Origin: a virus
DNA: 34,760 nucleotides
Direction: 5' to 3' (one strand)
Virus record (IMG/VR): IMGVR_UViG_3300046328_000417
Coordinates: 1 to 34,760 of that record
Shown here: positions 24,255-30,480 of the stretch, piece by piece
Layout of the letters: every line of letters starts with the position of its first letter
Numbering within the stretch: the first letter of the stretch is position 1
Program-made: the position numbers and the translations under genes
Notes under the pieces: generated by a model
Told to the model about the DNA's origin: nothing
Database searches by the model: none
The model's input: only the letters and a program-made list of their open reading frames with translations

Positions 24255-24523
24255 TGAGTGGTTGCAGGATCGGCAAGATCAGTTTTAAGTCCGGCGGGTC
24301 AATTCATGTTTTAAAAACAGAACCGAGGAGCGATCTCCATTATTCTGTCGATAGAATGGCGGAAGCTTGCGCCGATAAAGATGCTATCTTTGCGTTTTTT
24401 GGCGTAATGCACAAAGACAGGACGGTAGCGGCAGGGTGGCCATACAAAGCAGGGATTACAAACGCCGATATACTTGGCGCGGTTGGTGAGGTCAAAAGGC
24501 GACTTATTGAGGGCGAGTGTTGA
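24254..24523 (+). CDS. hypothetical protein (89 aa)
   Basis: The product begins MSGCRIGKISFKSGGSIHVL and has an alpha/beta pattern with no membrane segment, which sets it apart from its lysis neighbours. Start overlaps the preceding stop as TAATG, and the next gene begins one base after its stop. I do not recognise a motif. Genes of this kind between holin-like and spanin genes are often unrelated passengers. Confidence 0.65.
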   Translation: MSGCRIGKISFKSGGSIHVLKTEPRSDLHYSVDRMAEACADKDAIFAFFGVMHKDRTVAAGWPYKAGITNADILGAVGEVKRRLIEGEC

Positions 24524-24524
24524 A

Positions 24525-24776
24525 ATGAACCCGAAGTTTGTTATCGGGATAGTCGGTGTTGTATTCGCAATCGTCTTTGGCGGAGCTATGACAGCATCCT
24601 ACCACCTCGGGCGAGCCAATAAGGAAAAGGAATATGCGGACACGGCTGTCTTGGCGTCAAAGAAAGCATCAACCAATCTGGAGAAAATCCAAAATGAGAC
24701 ACAAAAGATGGAGCCTGCTGCTATTGACGCTGATCTTGCTAAGCTCGGCATCATGCGCGAGAGTACAGATCGTTGA
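24525..24776 (+). CDS. Rz: i-spanin (Rz-like)
   Basis: The 83-residue product starts MNPKFVIGIVGVVFAIVFGG, giving one N-terminal membrane anchor (about 4-24), and continues as a charged periplasmic helix (NKEKEYADTAVLASKKAS). With the nested lipoprotein gene in the next frame this is the classic Rz/Rz1 arrangement: the inner-membrane and outer-membrane partners join to fuse the envelope membranes in the last step of lysis. It is shorter than lambda Rz. ATG 24525 is chosen because GAGGG is upstream and an earlier in-frame start lies inside the preceding gene. Confidence 0.8.
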   Translation: MNPKFVIGIVGVVFAIVFGGAMTASYHLGRANKEKEYADTAVLASKKASTNLEKIQNETQKMEPAAIDADLAKLGIMRESTDR

Positions 24777-24885
24777 TACGGCCTGCCAGTCTATGCCACG
24801 CGGGACTATCCACATAGAGGATACGTTAAAGACAAAAAGCTGGATGAGGACGTATGAAGTTAATCGGCGGAGTAGGTGTCTCTAA
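24694..24885 (+). CDS. Rz1: o-spanin (Rz1-like lipoprotein), nested
   Basis: The 63-residue frame lies out of register inside and beyond the i-spanin gene. It begins MRHKRWSLLLLTLILLSSAS and continues with Cys21, a lipoprotein signal peptide whose -3 residue is Ser rather than the usual Leu. GGAG lies at 24680-24683, ten bases before the ATG. Such nested lipoproteins are diagnostic of spanin pairs. It is unusual in having little proline. It ends four bases into a convergent minus-strand gene. Confidence 0.78.
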   Translation: MRHKRWSLLLLTLILLSSASCARVQIVDTACQSMPRGTIHIEDTLKTKSWMRTYEVNRRSRCL

Positions 24886-25052
24886 TCCAAATACGGAATG
24901 AACGGGTTGAGGCTCAATCTACCAACGCCGCCGAGCTGTTTATCCGGTTCGATGAGTGTCTCGATACCGTCCTGCTTTGCGACTTCTCTTGCAAGCTCAG
25001 GGTCGTCTGTGTATGCCAAAGTTCTGCCGTTAAACAAGATCGTTATGGTCAT
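24882..25052 (-). CDS. small hypothetical protein (56 aa)
   Basis: The frame reads MTITILFNGRTLAYTDDPEL, continuing with AREVAKQDG and ending NPFIPYLD. It has an alpha/beta pattern and a composition typical of a real small protein, and ends four bases inside the o-spanin gene on the other strand, so the two transcription units meet here. There is no obvious ribosome-binding site; a TATGCT element just upstream (about 25069-25064) raises the possibility of a near-leaderless message. No recognised family. Confidence 0.55.
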   Translation of the reverse strand: MTITILFNGRTLAYTDDPELAREVAKQDGIETLIEPDKQLGGVGRLSLNPFIPYLD

Positions 25053-25101
25053 ACAGTGAGTGTAGCATAATTTGCGGTCTCAATCCACAAAGTTCAATCC
25101 G

Positions 25102-25197
25102 TCAATGTACGCCGGATCGCGCCGCACTTAAATCTAACTCGCCGTCAATATCATGGGGTTTGATTAATTCTAATATCTGCGCTTTAAAATCTTCCAT
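25102..25197 (-). CDS. micro-gene (31 aa)
   Basis: The frame reads MEDFKAQILELIKPHDIDGE, then LDLSAARSGVH. Its ATG overlaps the stop of the upstream gene as TAATG, and GGAG lies just before in that gene. The product is an acidic helix. The tight coupling argues for translation. No family. Confidence 0.45.
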   Translation of the reverse strand: MEDFKAQILELIKPHDIDGELDLSAARSGVH

Positions 25198-25439
25198 TAC
25201 TCCATCTCCTTAATTTTCTCTATTGCTGCGTCAATGGCGGCGTTGTGTGCCCACTCGACGGTTCCAACTGGACTAAGCTTCATCCCCTCCAACATCTCAA
25301 TCAGCGCGGCTTCGGAGTGGTATGTATCCTTGTATGTCGGAACCGTTCTTGTGTCATTATCCATGACACTAAAAAACCATTCGGACATAGGGGCGGGCGC
25401 ATAGAAATGCCCCAGTCTTATAACTTTCGGCATACTCAT
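25197..25439 (-). CDS. hypothetical protein (80 aa)
   Basis: The product begins MSMPKVIRLGHFYAPAPMSE and includes WFFSVMDNDTRTVPTYKD and EAALIEMLEGMKLSPVGT. ATG 25439 is chosen because it overlaps the upstream stop as ATGA; a longer frame would run into that gene. No membrane segment. It resembles small cytosolic phage accessory proteins, without a nameable family. Confidence 0.6.
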   Translation of the reverse strand: MSMPKVIRLGHFYAPAPMSEWFFSVMDNDTRTVPTYKDTYHSEAALIEMLEGMKLSPVGTVEWAHNAAIDAAIEKIKEME

Positions 25440-25681
25440 TCCGCACCGCCTTTCAGGGCTTGAGTAGCTATAAATGCACAATATTCAAGAGCTTGTGTAA
25501 ACCCGTATTCCGCGCCATCATATCTGTCAGATATGCAGCGATCTTCTACCCCACAATGAAGCCCATGCATATACTCGCCAATAGGCTCAGGCCCTGTAAC
25601 AATTTCCCCCAAAGCCTGACGCAGCCGCTTGTTTTCAGCGTGCAACCGTTCAATCTCGGCTTGTGCTTTTGTGATGTTCAT
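25436..25681 (-). CDS. hypothetical protein with N-terminal coiled coil (81 aa)
   Basis: Residues 1-27 (MNITKAQAEIERLHAENKRL) form a short leucine-zipper-like coiled coil that suggests dimerisation. The rest holds four cysteines, two of them close together (HCGVEDRC), and an aromatic segment. Proteins of this build are common in phage early regions. It overlaps the next gene as ATGA. Function unknown. Confidence 0.6.
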   Translation of the reverse strand: MNITKAQAEIERLHAENKRLRQALGEIVTGPEPIGEYMHGLHCGVEDRCISDRYDGAEYGFTQALEYCAFIATQALKGGAE

Positions 25682-25682
25682 T

Positions 25683-25877
25683 TTACTTTACTCCAACAAC
25701 TGCGGTGTCTGATTTAACTGAAATTGCGTCTTCAACACAATACGCCCTCACGTTCTTGTTTTCCCGGACAGAAAATAAAGCTGTTCGACAGGCGGCTTCG
25801 CTGTGAAATTGGTGCGTAACCCCTACACCAGAGTTAAAATTAATACCGACAATTATTAAAACCCATACTTTAATCAT
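25683..25877 (-). CDS. small exported or membrane protein (64 aa)
   Basis: The N-terminus MIKVWVLIIVGINFNSGVGV is a hydrophobic signal/anchor, followed by FHSEAACRTALFSV and RAYCVEDA with two cysteines that could pair in the periplasm. This W-LII ... EF.S...C ... CV pattern recurs in short phage proteins of unknown role. An attractive guess is superinfection exclusion by an envelope protein, but nothing in the sequence proves it. Confidence 0.6.
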   Translation of the reverse strand: MIKVWVLIIVGINFNSGVGVTHQFHSEAACRTALFSVRENKNVRAYCVEDAISVKSDTAVVGVK

Positions 25878-25904
25878 TTTCTATCCTTTCAAAAATTGGA
25901 GTGG

Positions 25905-25923
25905 GGCAGACTTCCGGTCTGCC
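25905..25923 (-). terminator. hairpin between small genes (weak terminator or processing site)
   Basis: A perfect 7-bp stem GGCAGAC / GTCTGCC with a five-base loop lies in the gap between two genes of the leftward cluster. On the minus strand a short T run (ATTTTT, about 25896-25891) begins eight bases after the stem, further than ideal for a terminator. Confidence 0.4.
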
Positions 25924-25929
25924 AGCTGG

Positions 25930-26226
25930 TTAACCCCCCACATCCTCTTCACAAACATTGACCGCGCAGTGATCGTGCAGCCATTTCGTTATTACTCCGC
26001 CAGTGCCTACCAGTGCCAGCACAAGGACAACTACAAAGGCAATCTTCAGTATCCTGCGGTCATGCTCGCCCTGCGCGTCAAGTTGTAGCTTGAGATTATC
26101 CGCTTCCTCTTTGGTGTCAAAGCTTGCAACGGTCTGCATCGCAGCCCCGTCAAGCGTCATCACGTGCTTGCACACGTACCATGGCGGTTGTTCCCCAAAG
26201 AATTTACGTACTGAATAGCTGCTCAT
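25930..26226 (-). CDS. membrane protein (98 aa)
   Basis: The product starts MSSYSVRKFFGEQPPWYVCK and has one strong transmembrane segment at about residues 60-82 (LKIAFVVVLVLALVGTGGVI), preceded by a charged helix (KEEADNLKLQLDAQGEHDRR) and followed by a short tail with two cysteines (HCAVNVCEED). Start overlaps the preceding stop as ATGA. An inner-membrane protein with about 60 cytoplasmic residues; role unknown. Confidence 0.6.
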   Translation of the reverse strand: MSSYSVRKFFGEQPPWYVCKHVMTLDGAAMQTVASFDTKEEADNLKLQLDAQGEHDRRILKIAFVVVLVLALVGTGGVITKWLHDHCAVNVCEEDVGG

Positions 26227-26489
26227 TTCGATTGCTCATGCATCATACCATGACCATGAGCTATTAGCTCTAAAGCCTCTCCTATTTCCTCCCACAATTC
26301 TGGCCGCTTGTCACGTATAAAGCCCAAAGCGTATCCTGATGCCATAGCAAGCCCCAATCCGAACCCATCGAAATTAGGAGCCGTTGCCGCCCATTCGCTC
26401 GCTATTATTCGCGCTTTTTCTTGACACTCATCAAACGTTTCACGTTCAAAAACTGCCGTCAATGGAAACTCAATTACGTTTTCACTCAT
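26223..26489 (-). CDS. hypothetical protein (88 aa)
   Basis: The product begins MSENVIEFPLTAVFERETFD and contains an amphipathic Gly/Ala segment (GFGLGLAMASGYALGFI) and a helical end with HGHGMMHEQ. ATG 26489 is preceded by GGAGG and overlaps the upstream stop as ATGA; the four extra residues of a longer frame are not used. The MSENVIEFP opening is frequent in small phage early proteins. Function unknown. Confidence 0.6.
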   Translation of the reverse strand: MSENVIEFPLTAVFERETFDECQEKARIIASEWAATAPNFDGFGLGLAMASGYALGFIRDKRPELWEEIGEALELIAHGHGMMHEQSK

Positions 26490-26695
26490 TCTTTCCTCCA
26501 AATATACAAGCCCTCTGGCTCGCGCTTAGTTGTGATTTTAATGCCCGTTTGCTTCGATGCGCGTTGCAGCGTAGTGCGGAATGACTGGGTTAGCTGCTCG
26601 TTTGGCATAAACCATGCGGTTTCAGCATCAATCTTACCGAGAACATCCCTGCAAGCCTGTGCAAGACTTCGTTTGAGTGTTTTCTTAACTATCAT
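26486..26695 (-). CDS. small basic hypothetical protein (69 aa)
   Basis: The product is Lys/Arg-rich and helical (MIVKKTLKRSLAQACRDVLG, with SFRTTLQRASKQTGIKITTK). It might bind nucleic acid, but no helix-turn-helix or zinc motif is seen. The start overlaps the upstream gene and the stop overlaps the next one. Confidence 0.55.
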   Translation of the reverse strand: MIVKKTLKRSLAQACRDVLGKIDAETAWFMPNEQLTQSFRTTLQRASKQTGIKITTKREPEGLYIWRKE

Positions 26696-26802
26696 GACGG
26701 CGATGATCCTCCGTTATCGTTAGCAAAGAAATCCTCATAGCGTATTTGCATGACGTTATCGTTTGCCGTGTTTTCTTCTAGGAATGTGAGCAAGTCAGTC
26801 AT
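26692..26802 (-). CDS. first gene of leftward cluster (36 aa)
   Basis: The frame reads MTDLLTFLEENTANDNVMQI, then RYEDFFANDNGGSSPS. GGAG lies upstream of ATG 26802, and a good promoter candidate precedes it. It is acidic, opposite in charge to the next gene's product, with which its stop overlaps (ATGA), so a pair acting together is conceivable. No family. Confidence 0.5.
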   Translation of the reverse strand: MTDLLTFLEENTANDNVMQIRYEDFFANDNGGSSPS

Positions 26803-26831
26803 TTTTTATCTCCGTAAACTTTAATAAACAA

Positions 26832-26860
26832 TATATAACAACTTTAAACATATGTGTAAA
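26832..26860 (-). promoter_or_regulatory. promoter candidate for leftward small-gene cluster
   Basis: On the minus strand TTTACA (26860-26855), a 17-base spacer and TATATA (26837-26832) form a good sigma-70-type promoter in the short gap after the methyltransferase gene. Transcription would start about 20 bases before the first small gene's ribosome-binding site, making the cluster separable from the replication operon. Confidence 0.6.
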
Positions 26861-26863
26861 GGG

Positions 26864-27634
26864 TTAAATCAGTTTCTCTTGAATTATTTTTTGAGGAGGC
26901 TCTACAAAGAAATCCGGCTGTTCATAGGCCTCACGTATGCGCTTGCAAGCAATGTCAAAATAGCCCTCGTCCAGCTCAATGCCTATGAATTTGCGACCTA
27001 GCTTTACGCAAGCAACGCCTGTGGTTCCGCTACCCATAAATGGATCGAGAATTGTCTCCTTGTGATTCGTAAAGTCTTTGAGTATCTCAGCCATCAATTT
27101 AACGGGCTTTTCAGTTGGGTGTCCTCCATAACGCTGGTCGCCTTTGTTACAGTAATAAACGCCATGCTTTCCACCACCATTCCATTTGCTATGACCAGAA
27201 CTAGCCCACGCATTCACAAAGCATTCGTACCCAATACCAGGGCATTGCCCATTAAATTGAGGCATTCCGTCAGGCTTTATCCATAGACAGGCTCTTTTAT
27301 ACTTCATTTCAGATTCATTTATTTCTAATTCCCATGGCTTCACACCTTCAATAATACAAAACCCAATAAACCATCCATTAGATATTTTTTTAACCTCAGC
27401 ACAAAAAGGTTTTCTAATATCGTCTACGGCCTCAAAATTCCAAGCAGTAAACGGATTTCTTTTGTCTTTCAACTGGCGGCCAGTTGAAAGACGCTTGTTA
27501 TTCTCGTGCACTAATGCCTCATAGGGCGGATCGCAAATGACGTGGTCTACAGAATCAAGCGTAGGCATCACCTCAAGACAATCGCCCAAATAAAGCGTGC
27601 AATCGCCAATTATTTCTTTTCGCTTGTATGGCAT
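26864..27634 (-). CDS. beta-class DNA methyltransferase (N6-A or N4-C)
   Basis: The 256-residue enzyme transfers methyl groups from S-adenosylmethionine to DNA bases. Motif IV is DPPY (residues 35-38), the conserved HPTEKP is at 172-177, and motif I is DPFMGSGTTG (197-206). The order IV before I marks the beta class of amino-methyltransferases. No restriction nuclease gene is adjacent, so it is an orphan phage enzyme, likely for protection against host restriction or for regulation. ATG 27634 has GAGGAGG upstream. A perfect 29-bp palindrome lies within codons about 48-57, between motif IV and the presumed recognition region. Confidence 0.9.
   Translation of the reverse strand: MPYKRKEIIGDCTLYLGDCLEVMPTLDSVDHVICDPPYEALVHENNKRLSTGRQLKDKRNPFTAWNFEAVDDIRKPFCAEVKKISNGWFIGFCIIEGVKPWELEINESEMKYKRACLWIKPDGMPQFNGQCPGIGYECFVNAWASSGHSKWNGGGKHGVYYCNKGDQRYGGHPTEKPVKLMAEILKDFTNHKETILDPFMGSGTTGVACVKLGRKFIGIELDEGYFDIACKRIREAYEQPDFFVEPPQKIIQEKLI
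27464..27492. repeat. perfect 29-bp palindrome inside methyltransferase gene
   Basis: The arms 27464-27477 (beginning GTCTTTCAAC) and 27479-27492 are exact reverse complements around a single central G at 27478. The centre reads GGCGGCC. The mRNA could form a long hairpin early in the methyltransferase message, and the DNA could be a two-fold symmetric binding site. Confidence 0.9.
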
Positions 27635-27705
27635 TCATCCTCCTCAACCCACACCACCATTGCCGCGCCATCACAGGCTATGTATTGCAGTTTAGGTTCT
27701 TTCAT
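27610..27705 (-). CDS. micro-gene overlapping methyltransferase start (31 aa)
   Basis: The frame reads MKEPKLQYIACDGAAMVVWV, then EEDECHTSEKK. GGGGCGG lies just before ATG 27705. It overlaps both the end of the upstream gene and the first 25 bases of the methyltransferase gene, whose ribosome-binding site lies inside it. This suggests translational coupling to the methyltransferase. No family. Confidence 0.5.
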   Translation of the reverse strand: MKEPKLQYIACDGAAMVVWVEEDECHTSEKK

Positions 27706-27901
27706 TTGCCGCCCCTATTTCATTAATTGCTTTGTCCAAAAACTCACGCGCACCATCAAGTCCATATCTTTTCTGCAAACCTTCGATATCAAAGCGAGCA
27801 ATTGGAATATCATTGTAGATTAGCAATCTAGGCGTGTTTTCGTAAGAACCATCCATAATAATTTCAAACGCGCAAATTTTCTTTTCTTGTTTTGAAGTCA
27901 C
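27692..27901 (-). CDS. hypothetical protein (69 aa)
   Basis: The frame starts with GTG that overlaps the stop of the HTH gene (GTGA). It reads MTSKQEKKICAFEIIMDGSY and continues with RLLIYNDIPIARFDIE, an alpha/beta pattern, ending in a helix. No family recognised. It lies between the HTH regulator and the methyltransferase. Confidence 0.6.
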   Translation of the reverse strand: MTSKQEKKICAFEIIMDGSYENTPRLLIYNDIPIARFDIEGLQKRYGLDGAREFLDKAINEIGAANERT

Positions 27902-28089
27902 AATTGCGCCTCCAGATCCTCAAGCGCAGAGATAATACCCTGCATTTTAAGCGGTGGGATTTTCTTTACACCGTTCTCCCAGTTATAAAGCGTGCCTTCT
28001 GTAACGCCCAAAGCTGCCGCAACCTTACGCCTAGTTAAGGCCATTCGCTTACGTGCTGCCATTAATTCTTCACTAGATAGGTAACTCAT
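27898..28089 (-). CDS. XRE-family helix-turn-helix regulator
   Basis: The 63-residue product has a typical XRE/Cro-type helix-turn-helix at about residues 18-38 (RRKVAAALGVTEGTLYNWEN). It is one DNA-binding domain with no dimerisation or ligand domain. ATG 28089 is chosen since GAGG precedes it; four additional residues are possible upstream. It could bind the repeat words of the 582-1108 region or local promoters, which is untested. A candidate for the only sequence-specific regulator in the window. Confidence 0.75.
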   Translation of the reverse strand: MSYLSSEELMAARKRMALTRRKVAAALGVTEGTLYNWENGVKKIPPLKMQGIISALEDLEAQL

Positions 28090-28687
28090 CGTTTTCCTCA
28101 CTTTCTTTTGCTAATTTTGATAGTTCTTTGTTCATTGATTTTACGGCCTCAATCTCATCAGGCTCAAGCGCATTACGCCACGCCAAATACGACTCCACAC
28201 CACCAAGCGCAGATTCCTTGCCAGCTTCGTATAGAGCGTCTGTGTCAAGCAAGGTTTCTGGCTCTATGGACGCCACAGGCTTTGTATCCGTAGCTAAAGG
28301 CAGCACAACGTACTTCTCAACCTTGTGGCGGCTAACACGAACGGGCAATACCACCTGCTTACCGCCAGCCATATGGCTCATGTGCGTAAGGCGTATACCG
28401 CCAACCTCTGCGCCCCCCCATGTTACTTTGGGGTCACACACCAAAGTTATCGAGCGACCCTTAAGATCGACCTTACTACCCCAAACTTGGGCAATCACAC
28501 GGCGCATGGTTTTGCACGGCTTCCAAGGTTTATTACCCCCGCCCTCATAAAAAATATGAATAGGCTGGTCCGGATCTTGGAGTTTCTTAGCGTCGGCAAT
28601 CTTGATTGTTATGCTTCCTGCAATATCAGACGCATTAAGCTGGTCTGATTTTGCAATAATAGTATCTGAAAAATCTATAATACTCAT
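28073..28687 (-). CDS. recombination-module protein, ssDNA-binding/annealing candidate
   Basis: The 204-residue product begins MSIIDFSDTIIAKSDQLNAS. Its centre (PWKPCKTMRRVIAQVWGSK, then GRSITLVCDPKVTWGGAEVG, then GIRLTHMSHM) is a beta-rich, basic region I know from phage genes located next to lambda-exonuclease homologues. By analogy with lambda exo/bet and T7-like exonuclease/ssDNA-binding pairs, it may bind single-stranded DNA; there is no proof in the sequence. GGGG precedes ATG 28687. It overlaps the HTH gene by 17 bases. Confidence 0.6.
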   Translation of the reverse strand: MSIIDFSDTIIAKSDQLNASDIAGSITIKIADAKKLQDPDQPIHIFYEGGGNKPWKPCKTMRRVIAQVWGSKVDLKGRSITLVCDPKVTWGGAEVGGIRLTHMSHMAGGKQVVLPVRVSRHKVEKYVVLPLATDTKPVASIEPETLLDTDALYEAGKESALGGVESYLAWRNALEPDEIEAVKSMNKELSKLAKESEENDELPI

Positions 28688-28700
28688 GTTCGTTCCCCTT

Positions 28701-29372
28701 TTATAAAATGTCAAAATCGTCGTTACGTTTTGTCTGTTGTAGCCCCTTGGAATTTTCCTTGTACCTATCGACTACAGCATTAACTTCTTGCTCAAAAGCA
28801 ATCGCGGCCTCCTTGATCGCATCAATATACGTTGGGTCAGGATATGCCCGCTTAACGTACATAGGCAGTCCGCCGCAGTAGCTAATAAAGTCAAGCCATT
28901 CACGCCCAGTAACAAACAGCCCCGTTTGAAGCTGCAGCATATACTCACTCGGCACTTCATCGTTAGCAATCGTCTGAACCTGATATTTTTGAGAGCGCGA
29001 TTTAATCTCTACCAAACCTTCCTTGCGACCGATTAGGCCGTCTGGTGAATAGCCGATAACAAAACCAAGGTCATTGTTAGTGACAAAGCCAACCTGATCA
29101 ACGTGCCTATATTTCTCTGAGTACAGTTCAATAGCCAGTATTTCGTCTGCCATGCCCCTTAGCATATCATCGCTAATATATTGAGGCTCTGTGTACCCGC
29201 TTATACGCTGAGCCGCAATTTCGTATACGTGCGCTCGTGTCTTTTCGTTATTGGATGGTTTAAGTGTTTTTTCTGTAATGATATGCTTGATTTCGCTCGC
29301 GGTTAATATCCCGCAGCGCAATGCGTGCCATTCATCAGATCCTTGCTCTACATTGTGATATGTCGTTGCCAT
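28701..29372 (-). CDS. lambda-exonuclease-like (YqaJ) recombinase nuclease
   Basis: The 223-residue nuclease has the family landmarks in order: QGSDEWHALRCGILTASE (10-27), GYSPDGL with Asp111, VEIKSRS with Glu122 and Lys124 (the D-ExK active site), and YMLQLQTGL (144-152). Such enzymes resect one strand of double-stranded DNA 5' to 3' for strand annealing during phage replication and concatemer formation. GAAGGAAC precedes the ATG; it overlaps the upstream gene as TAATG and is followed by its likely partner. Confidence 0.93.
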   Translation of the reverse strand: MATTYHNVEQGSDEWHALRCGILTASEIKHIITEKTLKPSNNEKTRAHVYEIAAQRISGYTEPQYISDDMLRGMADEILAIELYSEKYRHVDQVGFVTNNDLGFVIGYSPDGLIGRKEGLVEIKSRSQKYQVQTIANDEVPSEYMLQLQTGLFVTGREWLDFISYCGGLPMYVKRAYPDPTYIDAIKEAAIAFEQEVNAVVDRYKENSKGLQQTKRNDDFDIL

Positions 29373-29563
29373 TATTTTTGTTCCTTCTTTTGCACGGATA
29401 TTTTAAAATACTTGCCACCCATATTTTCATGCTCATTAACCCAAGCACTAAGCCAGTATTCAACACCTTCAACGTTGATGTTGCCTCTATACTCTGCGTG
29501 CGTGTCTTGTGTTTTTTTATCGTTCTTGCGTAAAACGCCTTTGTTTGTGTTATCGTATGTCAT
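29372..29563 (-). CDS. DUF736-like small protein
   Basis: The 63-residue product contains YRGNINVEGVEYWLSAWVNE followed by GKYFKISVQKKEQ, the G-x-I-x-v-(n)-G ... YWLSAWV ... GKYfKi pattern of DUF736 proteins, common in phages and mobile elements beside exonuclease and recombination genes. The fold is probably a small beta barrel. Function has not been established to my knowledge. A TTGACA at 29610-29605 could be part of a weak promoter for this pair of genes. Confidence 0.7.
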   Translation of the reverse strand: MTYDNTNKGVLRKNDKKTQDTHAEYRGNINVEGVEYWLSAWVNEHENMGGKYFKISVQKKEQK

Positions 29564-29592
29564 GATTGTCTCCTTTACTTAAGATTATTATT

Positions 29593-29913
29593 TTATAAAC
29601 TATTTGTCAATTCTTTTTTTACATCTTCTGCGGATCTTGCTATAAAACCAAGCCCACCTGCCGCATTTACTAATGATAAGAATTTCACCTGTTCCGGCGA
29701 TGGCCTGCCTTTATCAGTTTTACACTCAATAGCTAGGTAGCGTCCGTCATGCGTAAAACCGATCAAATCCGCGCTGCCTGCTGCCTCCAGTCCTGCTCTA
29801 ATCTTACGTTTTCCATCCAGCGTTAGGAACATCCCCCTGTTATTCCGAAACACCGTTGCCCCGCATTCAGCAGCAGCAATCATGCAGTGCTTTAGGATTT
29901 CTGACTCTCGCAT
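29593..29913 (-). CDS. VRR-NUC domain nuclease
   Basis: The 106-residue product is a stand-alone VRR-NUC (PD-(D/E)xK) nuclease: GSADLIGF with Asp49, AIECKTDKGRPSPEQ with Glu63, Lys65 and Gln75. Short phage VRR-NUC proteins are typically structure-specific endonucleases acting on replication or recombination intermediates. It overlaps the upstream gene by 22 bases and sits in the replication operon. Confidence 0.9.
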   Translation of the reverse strand: MRESEILKHCMIAAAECGATVFRNNRGMFLTLDGKRKIRAGLEAAGSADLIGFTHDGRYLAIECKTDKGRPSPEQVKFLSLVNAAGGLGFIARSAEDVKKELTNSL

Positions 29914-30068
29914 AGCTCTATACTCCTTTTTGATTCAACGATTATTTGCTCCCCACGCCGCACCAGACGCACGTCATCGGTCGTCAGCCCAAAGCGTTTT
30001 ATATACACCTTTGCTTGTTCTTCATGTCCGATCCAGCCGGAGAATAAGGGGAATTTAGAGGGTATCAT
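29892..30068 (-). CDS. small hypothetical protein (58 aa)
   Basis: The frame reads MIPSKFPLFSGWIGHEEQAK, then YIKRFGLTTDDVRLVRRGEQ. ATG 30068 lies inside the end of the HNH-like gene, with AGAGG upstream; a longer frame is open but would overlap that gene more heavily. The VRLVRRGEQIIVE end suggests a small beta motif. No family. Confidence 0.55.
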   Translation of the reverse strand: MIPSKFPLFSGWIGHEEQAKVYIKRFGLTTDDVRLVRRGEQIIVESKRSIELCESQKS

Positions 30069-30480
30069 TGTTTTTCTTTTTACCTCTGTTTTTATAAATT
30101 TTAGCGGAGGAAATATTTCGACACGTTCTGCAATACCTATGCCCTTTTTTTGATATATAGGCACCTTCAAGCGAATGTCCTTGTTTGCAATGTGTTTTTT
30201 GTTTGTTGGATTCAGAAGTGATACTGCCCGCCGTTATCAAAACTATATGATCTGGGCAAACGCATAATTTGTTATTGCACGACATAGTCATTTGGATATT
30301 CATGTCAAAAACCTCGCCGTAATAAATACCAAATAAATACTTCTTGATATTTGTAGGTTTTTTTCCAACTCGCAAACGAGGAGCGCCCCAACTATAAAGA
30401 GCACCCGTCCAATTCCAGCACCCTGTTTCACCGTCAATCTGTACTTTTGACATTATCAATTCTTTAATTTCTTCACTCAT
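30055..30480 (-). CDS. HNH-like zinc protein, possibly catalytically dead
   Basis: The 141-residue product matches phage HNH_3-type proteins: ETGCWNWTGALYSWGAPRLR, then FGIYYGE, then MSCNNKLCVCPDHIVLIT, followed by a second zinc-like cluster (HCKQGHSLEGAY ... RYCRTCRN). In active members the finger begins H.C and contains NP.H. Here the first His is replaced by Met and the Asn by Cys, so catalysis is doubtful while metal binding may persist. Its ATGA overlap with the helicase gene makes it part of the operon rather than a free-standing homing gene. ATG 30480 is used. Confidence 0.72.
   Translation of the reverse strand: MSEEIKELIMSKVQIDGETGCWNWTGALYSWGAPRLRVGKKPTNIKKYLFGIYYGEVFDMNIQMTMSCNNKLCVCPDHIVLITAGSITSESNKQKTHCKQGHSLEGAYISKKGHRYCRTCRNISSAKIYKNRGKKKNNDTL

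Noticed and set aside
24854-24901. 15-codon plus-strand frame (MKLIGGVGVSNPNTE) with GAGGA upstream
   Set aside because: It overlaps the o-spanin and the convergent minus-strand gene, whose coding evidence is better.
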